Origin: Deltaproteobacteria bacterium
GTDB taxonomy: Bacteria; Desulfobacterota; GWC2-55-46
Reading direction: 5' to 3'
Assembly: GCA_015075075.1 (NCBI GenBank)
Contig: JABTVA010000002.1
Span: 129,985 to 193,984, forward strand
Length of the DNA: 64,000 nt
Positions 45,331 through 55,949 of this stretch are shown piece by piece. Positions within the stretch are counted from its first letter, which is position 1. The number at the start of each line of letters is the position of its first letter. Under the pieces are notes generated by a model that saw only the letters and a program-made list of their open reading frames with translations, was not told the origin of the DNA and searched no databases. The translations under genes were made by a program, and so were the position numbers.

Positions 45331-48300
45331 ATGATAGACGAAATACTCAGCAAAGCGGAATCCGAGGCCTCTCTTATGCTCGCCGGGCTCGGCTATGCCG
45401 ACGGCAGAGGCGCTCTCAGAAACCTCAGGCTCCTTTCAGGGGGCCCGCTCTCGGCCCGCCTGGAGGCGGTCGTTAAGCTGTCCCTTGAGGCGCCCTCGCC
45501 TGACGCGGCCCTCAATAACCTCGAAAGCGTGGTCGAGGGCTCGGGAGAAAGCGTAAACGCGCTCCCGTACAAGGAGCTTGGGGAACTCCTCTTCATCTGC
45601 GGCTCGTCTTCGTTCCTGTCGGGCATCCTGGCCCGTAACCCGGGTTATACCGGATGGCTCTTCAGGGAAGCCCTGGCGCTTTCCCGGGAAGCGGAATCGC
45701 TCAAAATCGAAATAGGAGAGAGGACCCGCGGGCTTGAATCAATCGAAGAGGTCTCAAGGGAGATACGCCTTTTCAAGCAAAAGGAGTATCTCCGGATTGG
45801 CTCAAGGGACCTCTTGAGGGTTGCGGATTTAAAGGAGACCACAAGGGAGCTTTCCGACCTCGCTTCCGCGTGCCTCGAAGCGGCCGTAGCCTTCTCCGTG
45901 AGACACCACAAAAAGACCTACGGCGCCCCGCTATACGATGACGCCGAGGGCGGGAAGAAAGAGGCCGGGTTCGTCGTCATAGGCATGGGAACGTAGAAGC
46001 TCGGCGGGGCTCAACACTCATCCGACAGACGCAATCTGCCCAGCACTCATCCGACAAAGGCGAGACGCTGCAGGTCGAAAGGAGGCCAGCGCTCCGTCAT
46101 AAGCCTCCATGCCTTCTTCGTCAAGGTCTCGAGGCTCGTAACCAGGCTCATATCCAACGTAACGGACGAGGGGTTCGCCTTCAGGGTCGACCTCGACCTC
46201 CGGCCCGAGGGCCGGAGCGGCGACATCGCGAACTCGCTCCGGAGCGCCGAGGTCTACTACGAGTCCTGGGGACAGCCCTGGGAGCGCGCGGCCATGATAA
46301 AGGCAAGGCCCGTAGCCGGCTCTATAGGGCTCGGGGAAGAGTTCCTCTCCATGATACGGCCGTTCGTCTACAGGAAATACCTGGACTTCACGGCAATCGA
46401 TGAAATAAAGACCATGAAGGAGAAGATAGACTTAAGCCTCCTTCGAAGGAACCCGGACGCCGTGGACGTTAAGCTCGGGGCGGGCGGCATACGCGAGATT
46501 GAGTTCTTCTGCCAGGCCCTTCAGCTCATACACGCCGGAAAGGACCCGCTCGTAAGGGAAAGAAATACGCTCAAGGCCATTCTCAAGCTCAAGGAGCGCA
46601 ATTACATCAGGGACGATGAAGCGGAGCGCCTCTCGGCCGGGTACGCGTTCCTCCGGGACCTCGAGCACAGGATCCAGATAATCGAGGGCAGGCAGAGCCA
46701 GGCCATACCGGCGAGCGAGGCCGCCCTCTTGAGGCTCGCGAGGATGATGGGTTTCAGCGGCTCGAAAGAAGAAGCAGCCGGCCTTTTCTGGGACGAGTAC
46801 AGAAGAGTGACCTCGGGCGTGCACGATGTCTTCAGGTCCCTTTTCTACAGGTCCGGCGAGGCCCCGGAGGTCCCGGAGGAGGTAAGGCTCCTCTTTACGG
46901 CCGACCTCCCGGAGGAAGAGGCGAAATCAAGGCTCCGCGCCCTCGGCTTCGGCGACCCTTCTACGGCTTACGCCAACCTCAAGCTCCTCCGCGACGGCCC
47001 GCCCTTTGCCCGCCTGTCCTCCAAGGCGCGCCTGATGCTCCAAAGGCTCGCGCCCATGTTCCTCCAGAGGGCCGCGGATTCGCCCGACCCGGACAGGAGC
47101 CTCGCCCACCTCGAGAGGTTCATATCGTCCGTAGGCGCCCGCACGACCTTCTATTCGCTTCTTTACGAGAACCCCCGCGTTCTCGAGGAGCTCATGCGCC
47201 TTTTCGGCACGAGCGTTTTTCTTTCGCGGGACTTGATAGAGCACCCTGAAAGCCTGGACATCCTCCTGTCGAACGAGCTCTCCATAGCCTATAAAAGCCG
47301 GGAGGATGTAGCCGCCCCCTTCTTCTCGGAGGCGGCGTCAGGAAAGGAGTACGAGGACCTGCTCGACGGGCTCCGGAGGCTTAAGAGCCAGGAGCTTTTC
47401 AGGATCGGCCTTAACGACGTTGGCGGGGCTTTAACGCCGAGGCAGGTCTCCAGCCAGATATCGTTCGTGGCCGAGGCGGCTCTCGACGCGGCGCTTAAAA
47501 TCGCGGCGGACGGCTTGAGGGACCGCTACGGGGCCCCCCCTGCATCCGGCAGGTTCGCGGTCATCGGCATGGGGAAGCTCGGCGGCCGGGAGCTCATCTA
47601 CGGCTCTGACCTCGACATAGTCTTCGTGTACGCGGGAGATGCCCAGGACAGGACCGGCGGGCCCAGGGAATTATCCGTCCACGAATATTACGTGAAGCTC
47701 GGGCAAAGGATGATAAGCGCTCTCACTTTACGGACGAGAGAGGGCTTCGTCTTCAATGTTGACGCGAGGCTCCGGCCCTCGGGGAGCGCGGGGCCTCTCG
47801 TCGTTTCAGAGGAGGCGCTCTTCAAATACCACTCCGGCCCGACGCTCGTATGGGAGAGGCAGGCCCTTACCAGGGCCCGCGCCGTTGCCGGGGACATGGA
47901 ATTCGGACGCGGCATCGTATCCGGCCTCTGGGAGGTCCTCTATTCAAAGCCCGTCACTACGTCCGATATCGAGGAGATGCTCCGGATAAGGAAGAGGATG
48001 GAGGTTGAAATTGCCAAGGAGGATGCGGGAAGGTATAATATCAAGACCGGGGCAGGCGGCATAGTCGATATAGAATTCCTGGTGCAGGCGCTTCAACTCA
48101 GGTTCGGCTCTGATAACTCCGCCCTCAGGACCCCTTATACCCAAAAGGCGCTCCTCAGGCTCAAAAGAGCGGGGGTCGTGACGGAAGAGGACTTCCGTTT
48201 CCTTACCGGCGCCTGGTCTTTCATGCGGCTCATAGAGACGAGGCAGCGCATTGTCCACGACAGGCCGGAGGGCTACCTCGTGAGGGGCTCGGAGGAGCTT

Positions 48301-48465
48301 GCCACTCTTGCAAGGAGGACCGGCTACTCCGGTCCGGATGCCGCGGAAAGGCTCCTTAAGGATTACGCCCGCTTTGCCGAAAGGGTAAGGGATTCCTATT
48401 CAAAGGTCCTCGAAGGGCTCAAGACGCCCCCTCCCCCGCGGAGCGGGAAGGACGGTCAAGGATGA
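45331..48465 (+). CDS. glnE: Glutamine synthetase adenylyltransferase/deadenylase GlnE (frame broken near 46000-46290)
   Basis: About 1045 residues in two homologous nucleotidyltransferase halves. The N-terminal half is read to VVIGMG at 45990 and resumes at ISLHAFFVKVSRLVTRL and DEGFAFRVDLDLRPEGRSGD (another frame, about 46090-46220), then GGIREIEFFCQALQLIHAG. The C-terminal half has VIGMGKLGGRELIYGSDLDI and VDARLRPSGSAG. Several indels cluster at 45995-46090, a noisy stretch. GlnE controls glutamine synthetase by adenylylation; the second half adds AMP and the first removes it. GTG 45328 is an alternative start. It overlaps the next gene by ATGA. Confidence 0.85.
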
Positions 48466-50955
48466 AAAGCGAACTGGGAAATATAGGGCTGCCGAGGCTG
48501 CTTCACCTCATATATCTCAAGCAGGACGAGACGGCCGTCCTCGACATCATGAGGGAGCCCGTGAAGAAGCGCTTCTTCTTCAGGCGGGGCCTTCCGGTGG
48601 CGGCGAGCTCGAACGTGCTCGGAGAGGTGCTCGGAAGGCTCCTCATGCAGGAGGGGATAATCTCCGAAAAGGAGTACGAGGGCTCGCTCGAGGCCGTCCT
48701 CCGGGAACGGAAGCGCCATGGCGAGGTGCTCATATCCCTGGGGCTCCTTACGAAGGGGAAGCTGGAGGAGTTCCTGAGGCTTCAGCTCAAGAGGAGGCTC
48801 TTTAAGGTAGTCGACTGGGAAGAGGCTCCTACAGATACGTGAAGCGCCTATACCGGCGGGGCTTCCCGATACCCCGCTCCATCCGGCAGAGCTCATTCTG
48901 GAGGGCATAAGCCTCGGCTTCTACCCGGCATCGAACATCAAAAAAGAGCTCGGGCCCTTCATGGACAAGCGCCTTTCGCTCCATGAGGGAGAAGGCCCGT
49001 ACAGGCTTCAGGACTTCCGTTTCAACCTGCAGGAGATGCGGTTCATAGAGACTATCTCTGGCGGGGGCACGCTCGAGGACGCGCTCGGCTCCTCGGACCT
49101 GCTGCGCCACCGCGCCCTGTCCATCGCCCTCTCGCTTGTCATTACCGGGCTCCTCAAGGAAAGCGAGGGCGCTACGGATGCGCCTTTTGAACTCAGGGAA
49201 TCGGCCCCGGAGGCCCGCCCTCCAGAGGCGCAGGTGGATTCCCAATTGAATGCCGAGCTCCTTTTCATGCGCGCCAAGGCCGCCCTCCATAAAAAGGACT
49301 TCCGCACCGCCATCGGCATGCTCAAGGACATAACGACCATCTCGCCCGGCGAGGGCGAGTACTGGGCCGCCCTGGGCTGGGCCATTTATAACGACGACCC
49401 CGGAAGGATCGCCGAGGCCGAGAGGCTCCTCAAGGACTCCATAGACCTCAATAACGACCTGGACGGCGCGTGGCTCTACCTCGGAAAGGTCTTCCTCGCG
49501 CAGGGGCGCTCCGAAGAGGCCGAAAAGGCGTTCTCAAAGGCTTTCTCGAAAAATTTCTGGAATACCGAGGCGCTCTCCGAGCTTAAGAGGCTAACTCTGA
49601 ACAGCCGGGCACCCCGTGAGGCCGGGCCTTTCGCGGGCTTCCCGGCAGAGCCGCCCCTTTCAGGGGCAGAGGCAGGGGCTCTCGATGCGCTCGTAAAGGC
49701 CGTAAGGAAGCACTCGGGCCCGGTGCTCTTTGAGGGAGAGCCGGGGGCCGGGAAGACCACCGTGCTCCTTGAGCTACTTAAAAGGGTTTCCCAGGACAAG
49801 GTCCTTGCCGCGCTCATACTGAGGCCCCAGGCAAAGGAGCTCGATTTCGTCAGGGAGCTTAACTCCGAGCTGGGCGCGAGCAGCGATGCCCGGACCGTAA
49901 AGGACCAGCTCCTTAACCTCGGGATGCGGGTCTCCCAGAATAAGATACAGGGCGGCCAGAGCCTCATACTGATAGACGATGCCGACTCACTTTCTTCCGG
50001 CTGCCTCAAGCTCGTTCAGTATCTTACAAGGCTCAAGACCCTGCAGATCATCCTTTCTGCCGGGCCGGGCCTGGCGGAAAAGCTCAAGGACCCGGCCTTC
50101 AAGGAGCTCGATGATAGGCTCTCTACCCGGGTCTTGATGAGCGGGATGACCCCAGGCGAGACCGCCCTCCTTATCGGGTCCAGGGCGAAATCAGCAAAGG
50201 GGGAGGCCGCCGTGCGCGTCGCCCTCTCCGCGCCCGACCCGGGCGAGATATTCAAGAAGACCGGCGGCATTCCCGGGGCCGCTCTCAGAGAGGCGGCGGC
50301 CGTTTTCGGGAGGACCGTGCCCAAGCCCCTTGAAAAGACCGTGGCCCCGTTCACCGGGACGGTTGCGATTGAGCCGGGGCCCGGAGATACTGAAGCGGTT
50401 TTGCCTGAAGCGCCCGTTGAAAGCGAGCCCAGAGCGCATGAGAAAATAGAGCTCATGGAATACGAGCACGTACTTGAGCCGACGGCCCTGGAACCTTCAA
50501 CCGAGGCCCCGCCCAAAGCCACGCCGCCTGAAAAGGCAGCCGGGGTCCCGGAGACCCCTCCGCACGCCGTGCCGGAGGCAAAGCCAGCACACATTCCGGC
50601 TCAGGAGAAGCCACCTGCCCCAAAAGAGGCGACAGGCCAAAGAGAGGCACCTGTAAAGACCGGGCCCGCCAAAAAGAACGCATCATCAAGGGCTATCCTC
50701 TGGATAATGCTCCTCCTCGTTGCCGCGATCGCCGCAGGCTACTTCATATGGACCTTCTGGTCAGGCAATACGGCGAAAAAGCAGGAGCCGGTGGCAGTGC
50801 CGGCCCCGTTCGAGGAAAAATTCCCCGGGCCGCAGGGCGGGCCTGTTCAGGCCGATTTCGAAAATGCTGTCCCCGGGCAAAACACGGAGACAAGTCCAGT
50901 CAATGCAGAAGCCGCAGCCCCCTCCCTTGACACGGCGCCCCGGGGTAGTGAATAG
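48462..50955 (+). CDS. DUF4388-TPR-ExeA-like ATPase membrane protein (two frameshifts)
   Basis: About 830 residues. Order: a DUF4388-like domain (1-130, LGNIGLPRLLHLIYLKQDET), a TPR-like region (FRTAIGMLKDITTISPGEGE, about 280-360), an ExeA/GspA-type AAA ATPase (Walker A EGEPGAGKTTVLLELLKR, Walker B SLILIDDADSLSS), a Pro/Ala/Glu-rich linker and a membrane helix near the C-terminus (AILWIMLLLVAAIAAGYFIW). Two single-G losses near 48826 and 48840 break the frame; restoring them gives EAPIPAGLPDTPLHPAEL. ATP-driven peptidoglycan or secretion assembly is the ExeA paradigm; DUF4388 is often linked to signalling. Function here is unknown. Confidence 0.72.
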
Positions 50956-51016
50956 TTAAAGGGCGGGGCTTTTTCCTCTTTGAGCAGAAAAACTTTCGAA
51001 TATTCCAAGGGGGACC

Positions 51017-52263
51017 ATGGCTGAAAAGAGCGTTTTCGACGAGGTGCTTATGGCCCTTGAGAAGGCGAACAGGCATCTCAACCTCCCCAAATCAATATAT
51101 GAAAGGCTGAGGACCCCGAAGCGCTCCCTTATCGTCTCGGTCCCCGTGGAGATGGACGACGGCTCAATAGCGAACTACACGGGCTACAGGGTGCAGTATG
51201 ATTTCGCGAGGGGGCCGGCAAAAGGCGGGGTCCGTTACCACCCGAGGGTCAATCTTGACGAGATTACCGCGCTCGCGGCGCTCATGACATGGAAATGCGC
51301 CCTAGTCGATATACCCTTTGGCGGCGCAAAGGGCGGGGTGGCCTGCGACCCGACGGGCTTAAGCAAGCGCGAGCTCGAAAGGCTCACGAGGAGATACACC
51401 TATGAGATCAGCCTCCTCATCGGCCCGGAATCCGACATCCCCGCGCCGGACGTTTATACGGACGAGCAGGTAATGGCCTGGATGATGGACACCTATTCCA
51501 TGATAAAGGGGTACTCGGTCCCCGGAGTCGTGACAGGCAAACCGGTAAGCCTCGGCGGCTCGCTCGGCAGGAGCAAGGCGACCTCCTCGGGGCTGGTTAC
51601 GACGGTCCTCGAGGCCCTCAACCACCTGGGCATTGAGGCCGAGGGCCTGACCGCGACAGTGCTCGGCTTCGGGAAGGTAGGCTTGAACGCGGCCGCCATA
51701 CTCGAAGAGGCCGGCGCAAGGATAATCGGCGTGGCCGACTCAAAGGGCGCTGTCTACAACCCGCAGGGGCTCGACGTGAAGGGGCTCGTCAGGCATAAAC
51801 GCAACACCGACACCGTGCAGGGCTTCAAGGGTTCCGAGGACCTTACAATCGACGAGCTCATATCTATAGAAACCGACCTCCTCGTACCAGCTGCGCTCGA
51901 AGGGCAGATTAACGCCTCGAACGCGCACCTCGTAAAGGCCAGGGTCCTCGCGGAGGGCGCGAACAGCCCCCTTACCGCAGAAGCGGACGAGATCCTTGGC
52001 TCAAAGGGCGTCTTCATCATCCCCGACATACTCGCGAACGCGGGCGGCGTGGTGGTCTCTTATTTCGAATGGGTGCAGGGCCTTCAGAGGTTTTTCTGGA
52101 ACGAAGCGGAAGTGGAGTCACGCCTTTCCGCGGTCATGAAGAAGGCGTTCCACGAGGTCCTTTCCCTCTCAAGGGACAAGGGCCTTGACATGAGGACCGC
52201 CGCCATGGACCTGGGGGTCAAAAGCGTCTCAGACGCGGTCCGGATTAGGGGCTCTATCCCTGA
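51017..52263 (+). CDS. gdhA: Glutamate dehydrogenase (frameshift at the last codons)
   Basis: About 415 residues, NAD(P)-dependent. KGGVRYHPRVNLDEITALA, the catalytic-Lys region PFGGAKGGVACDPTGLSK, then the Rossmann segment TVLGFGKVGLNAAAILEEAG. The frame as read runs on to 52399 with a tail unlike the family. A one-base gain in the G run at 52248-52251 gives the normal ending RIRGLYP-stop at 52263. Adjacent to glnE: both act on the glutamate/glutamine node. Ribosome-binding site AAGGGGG 5 bp before ATG. Confidence 0.88.
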
Positions 52264-52447
52264 CCGGCCCGGAGTCTTAAAAGAGCCTTTTTGGGCGGAC
52301 CCGATGGGCGCGGCCCCTCTTTCCAGACTTAACTGCTTGATAAATTTTTGTTTTTTCTGCTACATAAATTTCTTTTCACCTGCCCTTCAAAACCCTTGAA
52401 ATCACCCTTCCACTCTGATAAATTGGCTCCCTACAAAAAGGCCCCAG

Positions 52448-52479
52448 TTATCAACATCTGTGAATAACCCTGTGAATAT
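52448..52479. promoter_or_regulatory. DnaA boxes upstream of dnaA
   Basis: TTATCAACA (52448-52456) on the plus strand and TGTGAATAA (52459-52467), the reverse of TTATTCACA, sit back to back; TGTGAATAT (52471-52479) is a weaker third. They are about 75 bp before the dnaA start and can serve in dnaA autoregulation or as one lobe of the origin. Confidence 0.65.
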
Positions 52480-52553
52480 CTTCCGGCAGTGAGCAATCGT
52501 TCTGGCCCTCGTTTGCCCCTCTTTCCCCAGAGCTGCCGGAACCCGTGGTGCAA

Positions 52554-53884
52554 ATGGATTCGAAGCTATCTGGAAAAACTGCCTCAAATCGATTGAGACC
52601 CATGTAAGCCCGCAGCACATCGCCACGTGGTTCAGGCCCATAAGGGTGCTGGGCGGGAGCTCCTCCCACATAGAGCTCGAGGTGCCGAACCGTTTCTTCC
52701 TCGAGTGGATAAAGGAGCACTATCTCGTCCTCCTGGAGGACGTCCTGAGGAAGGTGTCGAAGAAGGGCCTTGAGCTTGCCTGGTCCGTAAGCGACGAGCC
52801 ACAGGCCGTTGCCCCCAGGAAAAAGGAAAAGGAGAGCGGCAAGGCCCCCAGGCAGACGGGCTCGACCCTTAACGGCAAGTACACATTCGATAACTTCGTC
52901 GTCGGAAAGGCCAACGAGTTCGCGCACGCCGCGTGCTCGGCCGCCGCCGGGAACCTGGGGAGCAAGTACAACCCGCTTTTCATCTACGGCTGCGTCGGCC
53001 TCGGAAAGACCCACCTCCTTCAGGCGATAGGCCACAAGGTCCTCTCCCTCAACCCCGGCGCAAAGGTCTGCTATTACACCTCCGAGCGCTTCGTAAACGA
53101 CTTCATAAACTACGTAAGCCGCCAGAAGATGAGCGAGTTCAGGAGCAGGTTCAGGAACGTCGACGTCCTCCTCATCGACGACATCCAGTTCTGGGCCGGC
53201 AAGGAAGGCACGCAGGAGGAGTTCTTCCATACCTTCAACACCCTTTACGAGAACCACAAGCAGATAGTCGTGACAAGCGACAAGTTCCCCAAGGACCTGA
53301 ACGGCCTCGAGGAACGGCTCCGGTCGCGTTTCGAATGGGGGCTTGTCGCGGACATACAGCCGCCGGATACCGAGACCAAGATCGCGATACTCAGGAAAAA
53401 GGCTAAGGCCGAGGGAGTCAAGCTGCCGGACGACGTCGCCGGGTGGCTCTCCGAGGTAAGCGGCTCCAACGTACGCGAGCTCGAGGGGTTCCTTAACAGG
53501 ATAATCGCGGTATCGAGCCTTACGAACCGGGACATAGACCTCTTAATGGCCCGGGAGGCCCTCAAGAACCTCATAAAGGAAGCTGAGGAAAAGGTCTTCA
53601 CCATAGACGAAATCCAGAAGGCCGTCGCTTCTTTTTATGATATAAAGCCGTCGGAGCTCAAGAGCAAGAGAAGGCACCAGAACATAGCCCTCCCGAGGCA
53701 GATAGCCATGTTCCTCTCAAGGGAGTACGGCGGGTTTTCTTACCCTGAAATAGGCTCGTCTTTCGGCGGCAAGGACCACTCGACGGCCATACACGCCTGC
53801 AAGAAGATCGAAAAGGCGATAAAGGAGAACGGCGAGGTAAAGCAGGCCGTTCGGTCTTTGAAGCAGAACCTCGGCATAAGATAG
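52554..53884 (+). CDS. dnaA: Chromosomal replication initiator DnaA (5' end frameshifted)
   Basis: About 443 residues. Domain I is read as IWKNCLKSIETHVSPQHIAT and TWFRPIRVLGG. AAA+ domain III has Walker A GCVGLGKTHLLQAIGH and Walker B VLLIDDIQFW. Domain IV has the DnaA-box-binding signature GGKDHSTAIHACKKI. In the frame of domain I no ATG, GTG or TTG exists back to the stop at about 52482. ATG 52554 (MDSK) is one base out of phase, so one base appears to be missing between 52556 and 52571; the first in-frame GTG (52646) would delete most of domain I. Confidence 0.88.
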
Positions 53885-54084
53885 CGCGTTCAGGCCCTTG
53901 GGCATCGTCCCAACAGCTTTATAAACACCCCCGGGGTTTTTTGTTGGTATCCAAAAGCCGGGTGTTGGTAAGTGAGGGATCTCTGTTGATGGATTTGCGG
54001 GGGCGGCAGAAGGTTGGCGGCGGCGCCTCTTTTACGAACAGTTGAGCGCCGTAGATTCGCCTTTTCTTTCAGTGGCTTCGTCGC

Positions 54085-54165
54085 TTATCAACACATTAAC
54101 AGGGCCTACTACTATCTACTACTCTCTAAGAGATTATAGAGAGATAGAATACAAATCCAAAAACA
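54085..54165. other. oriC: Probable oriC unwinding region (DnaA box plus DnaA-trio)
   Basis: Located in the 291-bp dnaA-dnaN gap. TTATCAACA (54085-54093) is followed by a short GC clamp GGGCC (54102-54106), then TACTACTATCTACTACTC (54107-54124), which is a run of 3'-GAT-5' trinucleotides on the opposite strand, and then AT-rich DNA with an inverted repeat (CTCTCT/AGAGAG). This order, box-GC clamp-trios-AT, is the one known for the DnaA-trio unwinding element. The rest of the gap has no gene. Confidence 0.7.
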
Positions 54166-54175
54166 GGAGAACAGG

Positions 54176-55279
54176 ATGAAGTTCACTATCGGTAAGCCAG
54201 ACTACATAAAGGTGCTCCAGAGGATACAGGGCATCGTTGAGAAGAGGAACACCATGCCCATACTCGCGAACGTGCTCCTGGACGCCTCAAAGGGCAAGGT
54301 GACCATCATGGCTACCGACCTGGAGGTCTTCATAAGGGACTCGGCAGAGGCAGGGGTTTCCGAGGAAGGCTCCGTAACGGTGAACGCCCGGAAGGTCTTC
54401 GAGATAGTAAAGGAACTCCCCGGCGACCAGATAGACGTATCGACCGGCAAGGACGACAAGCTTACACTCAAGGCCGGAAAGGCAAGGTTCAACATCATGG
54501 GGCTCCCGGCAAAGGAGTTCCCGTCGTTCCCTGACCCGGAAGAGGGGTCGCTGCAGGCGATAGACGGCGAGACCATGAGGAACATGATAGACAAGACCTC
54601 GTTCGCGGTCTCGACCGACGAGACGAGGTACAACATAAACGGCTTCCTCCTTGAAAGGGAGGACGGCAGGATAAAGATGGTCGCAACCGACGGGCACAGG
54701 CTCGCCCTTATCGTGAGCGAAGGCGACAATATAGCAAAAGGCCAGAAGGAAGGTGTTCTACTTCCGAGAAAAGGCGTAATGGAGATGAAGAAGGTCCTCG
54801 ACGAGAAGGAAGGGGAGTTCTTCCTCGGCATAACACAGAAGAACGCGGTCATGAAGAGGGACAATACCGTAATCACGGTACGCCTCCTTGAAGGCGAGTT
54901 CCCGGACTACAGGAGGGTCATCCCCAAGGACAATGACAAGGTGGTCAGCGCGAAAAGGGAAGACCTCCTTTCGTCTCTTAAGAGGGTCTCAATACTCTCG
55001 ACCGACAAGATAAAGGGGGTCAAGTTCAACTTCTCGAACTCGAAGCTCGTATTGTCGTCCTCAAGCCCTGAGCTGGGGGAAGCCACCGAAGAGGTCGACA
55101 TAAACTATTCGGAAGGCGATATCGACATAGCCTTCAACGCACGCTATTTCATAGACGTGCTCGAGGCGCTCAAGGAAGAAGAGGTAAGGATTAACCTCAA
55201 GGACTCCCTTTCGCCGGGCATCATAAGGCCGGCCGGAGGAGAGGACTATACCTACATAATCATGCCCATGAGGCTTTGA
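54176..55279 (+). CDS. dnaN: DNA polymerase III beta sliding clamp
   Basis: 367 residues, three repeated clamp domains. ATG 54176 follows AGGAGAACAGG. Visible landmarks: VTIMATDLEVFIRDSAEAGV in domain 1, VATDGHRLALI in domain 2, and the C-terminal IIMPMRL that fits the hydrophobic cleft. Forms the homodimeric ring that tethers the replicative polymerase. Follows dnaA and the origin, the standard order. Confidence 0.94.
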   Translation: MKFTIGKPDYIKVLQRIQGIVEKRNTMPILANVLLDASKGKVTIMATDLEVFIRDSAEAGVSEEGSVTVNARKVFEIVKELPGDQIDVSTGKDDKLTLKAGKARFNIMGLPAKEFPSFPDPEEGSLQAIDGETMRNMIDKTSFAVSTDETRYNINGFLLEREDGRIKMVATDGHRLALIVSEGDNIAKGQKEGVLLPRKGVMEMKKVLDEKEGEFFLGITQKNAVMKRDNTVITVRLLEGEFPDYRRVIPKDNDKVVSAKREDLLSSLKRVSILSTDKIKGVKFNFSNSKLVLSSSSPELGEATEEVDINYSEGDIDIAFNARYFIDVLEALKEEEVRINLKDSLSPGIIRPAGGEDYTYIIMPMRL

Positions 55280-55369
55280 TGCGCGCGGCCGCCGGCGAGC
55301 CCGTTTTTTTACCGGAACGGACAAGCGCTGACGGGCGGGTTTTACGGAGAGCCCCTTAGCCGAAACCGC

Positions 55370-55398
55370 TTGACAATCAAGGACTCCCTGTGTCTAAA
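55370..55398 (+). promoter_or_regulatory. Candidate rpmH promoter
   Basis: Perfect -35 TTGACA and four of six -10 positions (TCTAAA) with a 17-bp spacer. It lies about 230 bp upstream of rpmH, the distance being increased by repeat R2. Confidence 0.5.
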
Positions 55399-55450
55399 TA
55401 GTGGTTTGACCAGGGCCCTGCCCCGCTATTTACAGCACACAGAAGGAACC

Positions 55451-55609
55451 AACAGGTTGCTGAAAAATTCAAAATAACATTCAGGCTGCTCAAAAAGCTC
55501 AAGATGCAAGGAGTCGAAAAGTGAGGAATGAGGCGTACTTTTGTAGTACGCCGGAGTGTCCAGCTTTGAAGACGACACAGCAGATCGGGCTTTTTCAGCA
55601 GCCTGCTAA
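55451..55609. repeat. Dispersed palindromic repeat R2, copy 2
   Basis: About 159 bp, ends AACAGGTTGCTGAAAAA and TTTTTCAGCAGCCTGCTAA, with the central hairpin GGCGTACTTTTGTAGTACGCC-like arms. Aligns along its length with the reverse complement of 24221-24373. Sits 18 bp before rpmH. Confidence 0.87.
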
Positions 55610-55627
55610 AAGGAAAAGGGACACGCC

Positions 55628-55783
55628 ATGCCGAAGAGGACATTTCAGCCGAGCAAAAAAAGAAGACTCAGGACCCACGGGTTCCTTACGAGGATGGCCA
55701 CAAAGGCCGGAAGGGCCGTAATAAAGAGGAGAAGGGCCAAGGGAAGGAAGCGCCTTTCAGTTACCGTAAGCTCAAGTAAGTAA
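55628..55783 (+). CDS. rpmH: Ribosomal protein bL34
   Basis: 51 residues, highly basic. [20 protein letters not shown] and [19 protein letters not shown] are the invariant family sequence. Small protein of the large ribosomal subunit. First of the conserved rpmH-rnpA-yidD-yidC-mnmE order. Confidence 0.96.
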   Translation: MPKRTFQPSKKRRLRTHGFLTRMATKAGRAVIKRRRAKGRKRLSVTVSSSK

Positions 55784-55949
55784 GCCCCCGGCCGTTTCCA
55801 CCCCGGACCCCGGTTTGGGGTATCCGGAGAACCGGATACAAAGGAAATACGACCCCTGGTCGCTTGAAAAGCGGCAGGTGAAGGGCGCTCGTTCGTTCTT
55901 GGATGAAAGCCGTCGGCTTTCCGGCTGAATTAAAAAGGGAGCCGGGCGG

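Larger units (their letters stand above)
55280..55627. other. dnaN-rpmH gap with a promoter and repeat R2
   Basis: 348 bp without a gene. A sigma-70-type promoter for the ribosomal/membrane-protein genes is suggested by TTGACA (55370-55375), 17 bp, TCTAAA (55393-55398). Repeat R2 copy 2 occupies 55451-55609 between this promoter and rpmH. A T-run at 55304 follows a GC-rich patch and may end the dnaN transcript. Confidence 0.6.

Noticed and set aside
52264-52399. A hydrophobic C-terminal extension on glutamate dehydrogenase
   Set aside because: A one-base correction in a G run gives the normal RGLYP end, so the tail is an artefact.
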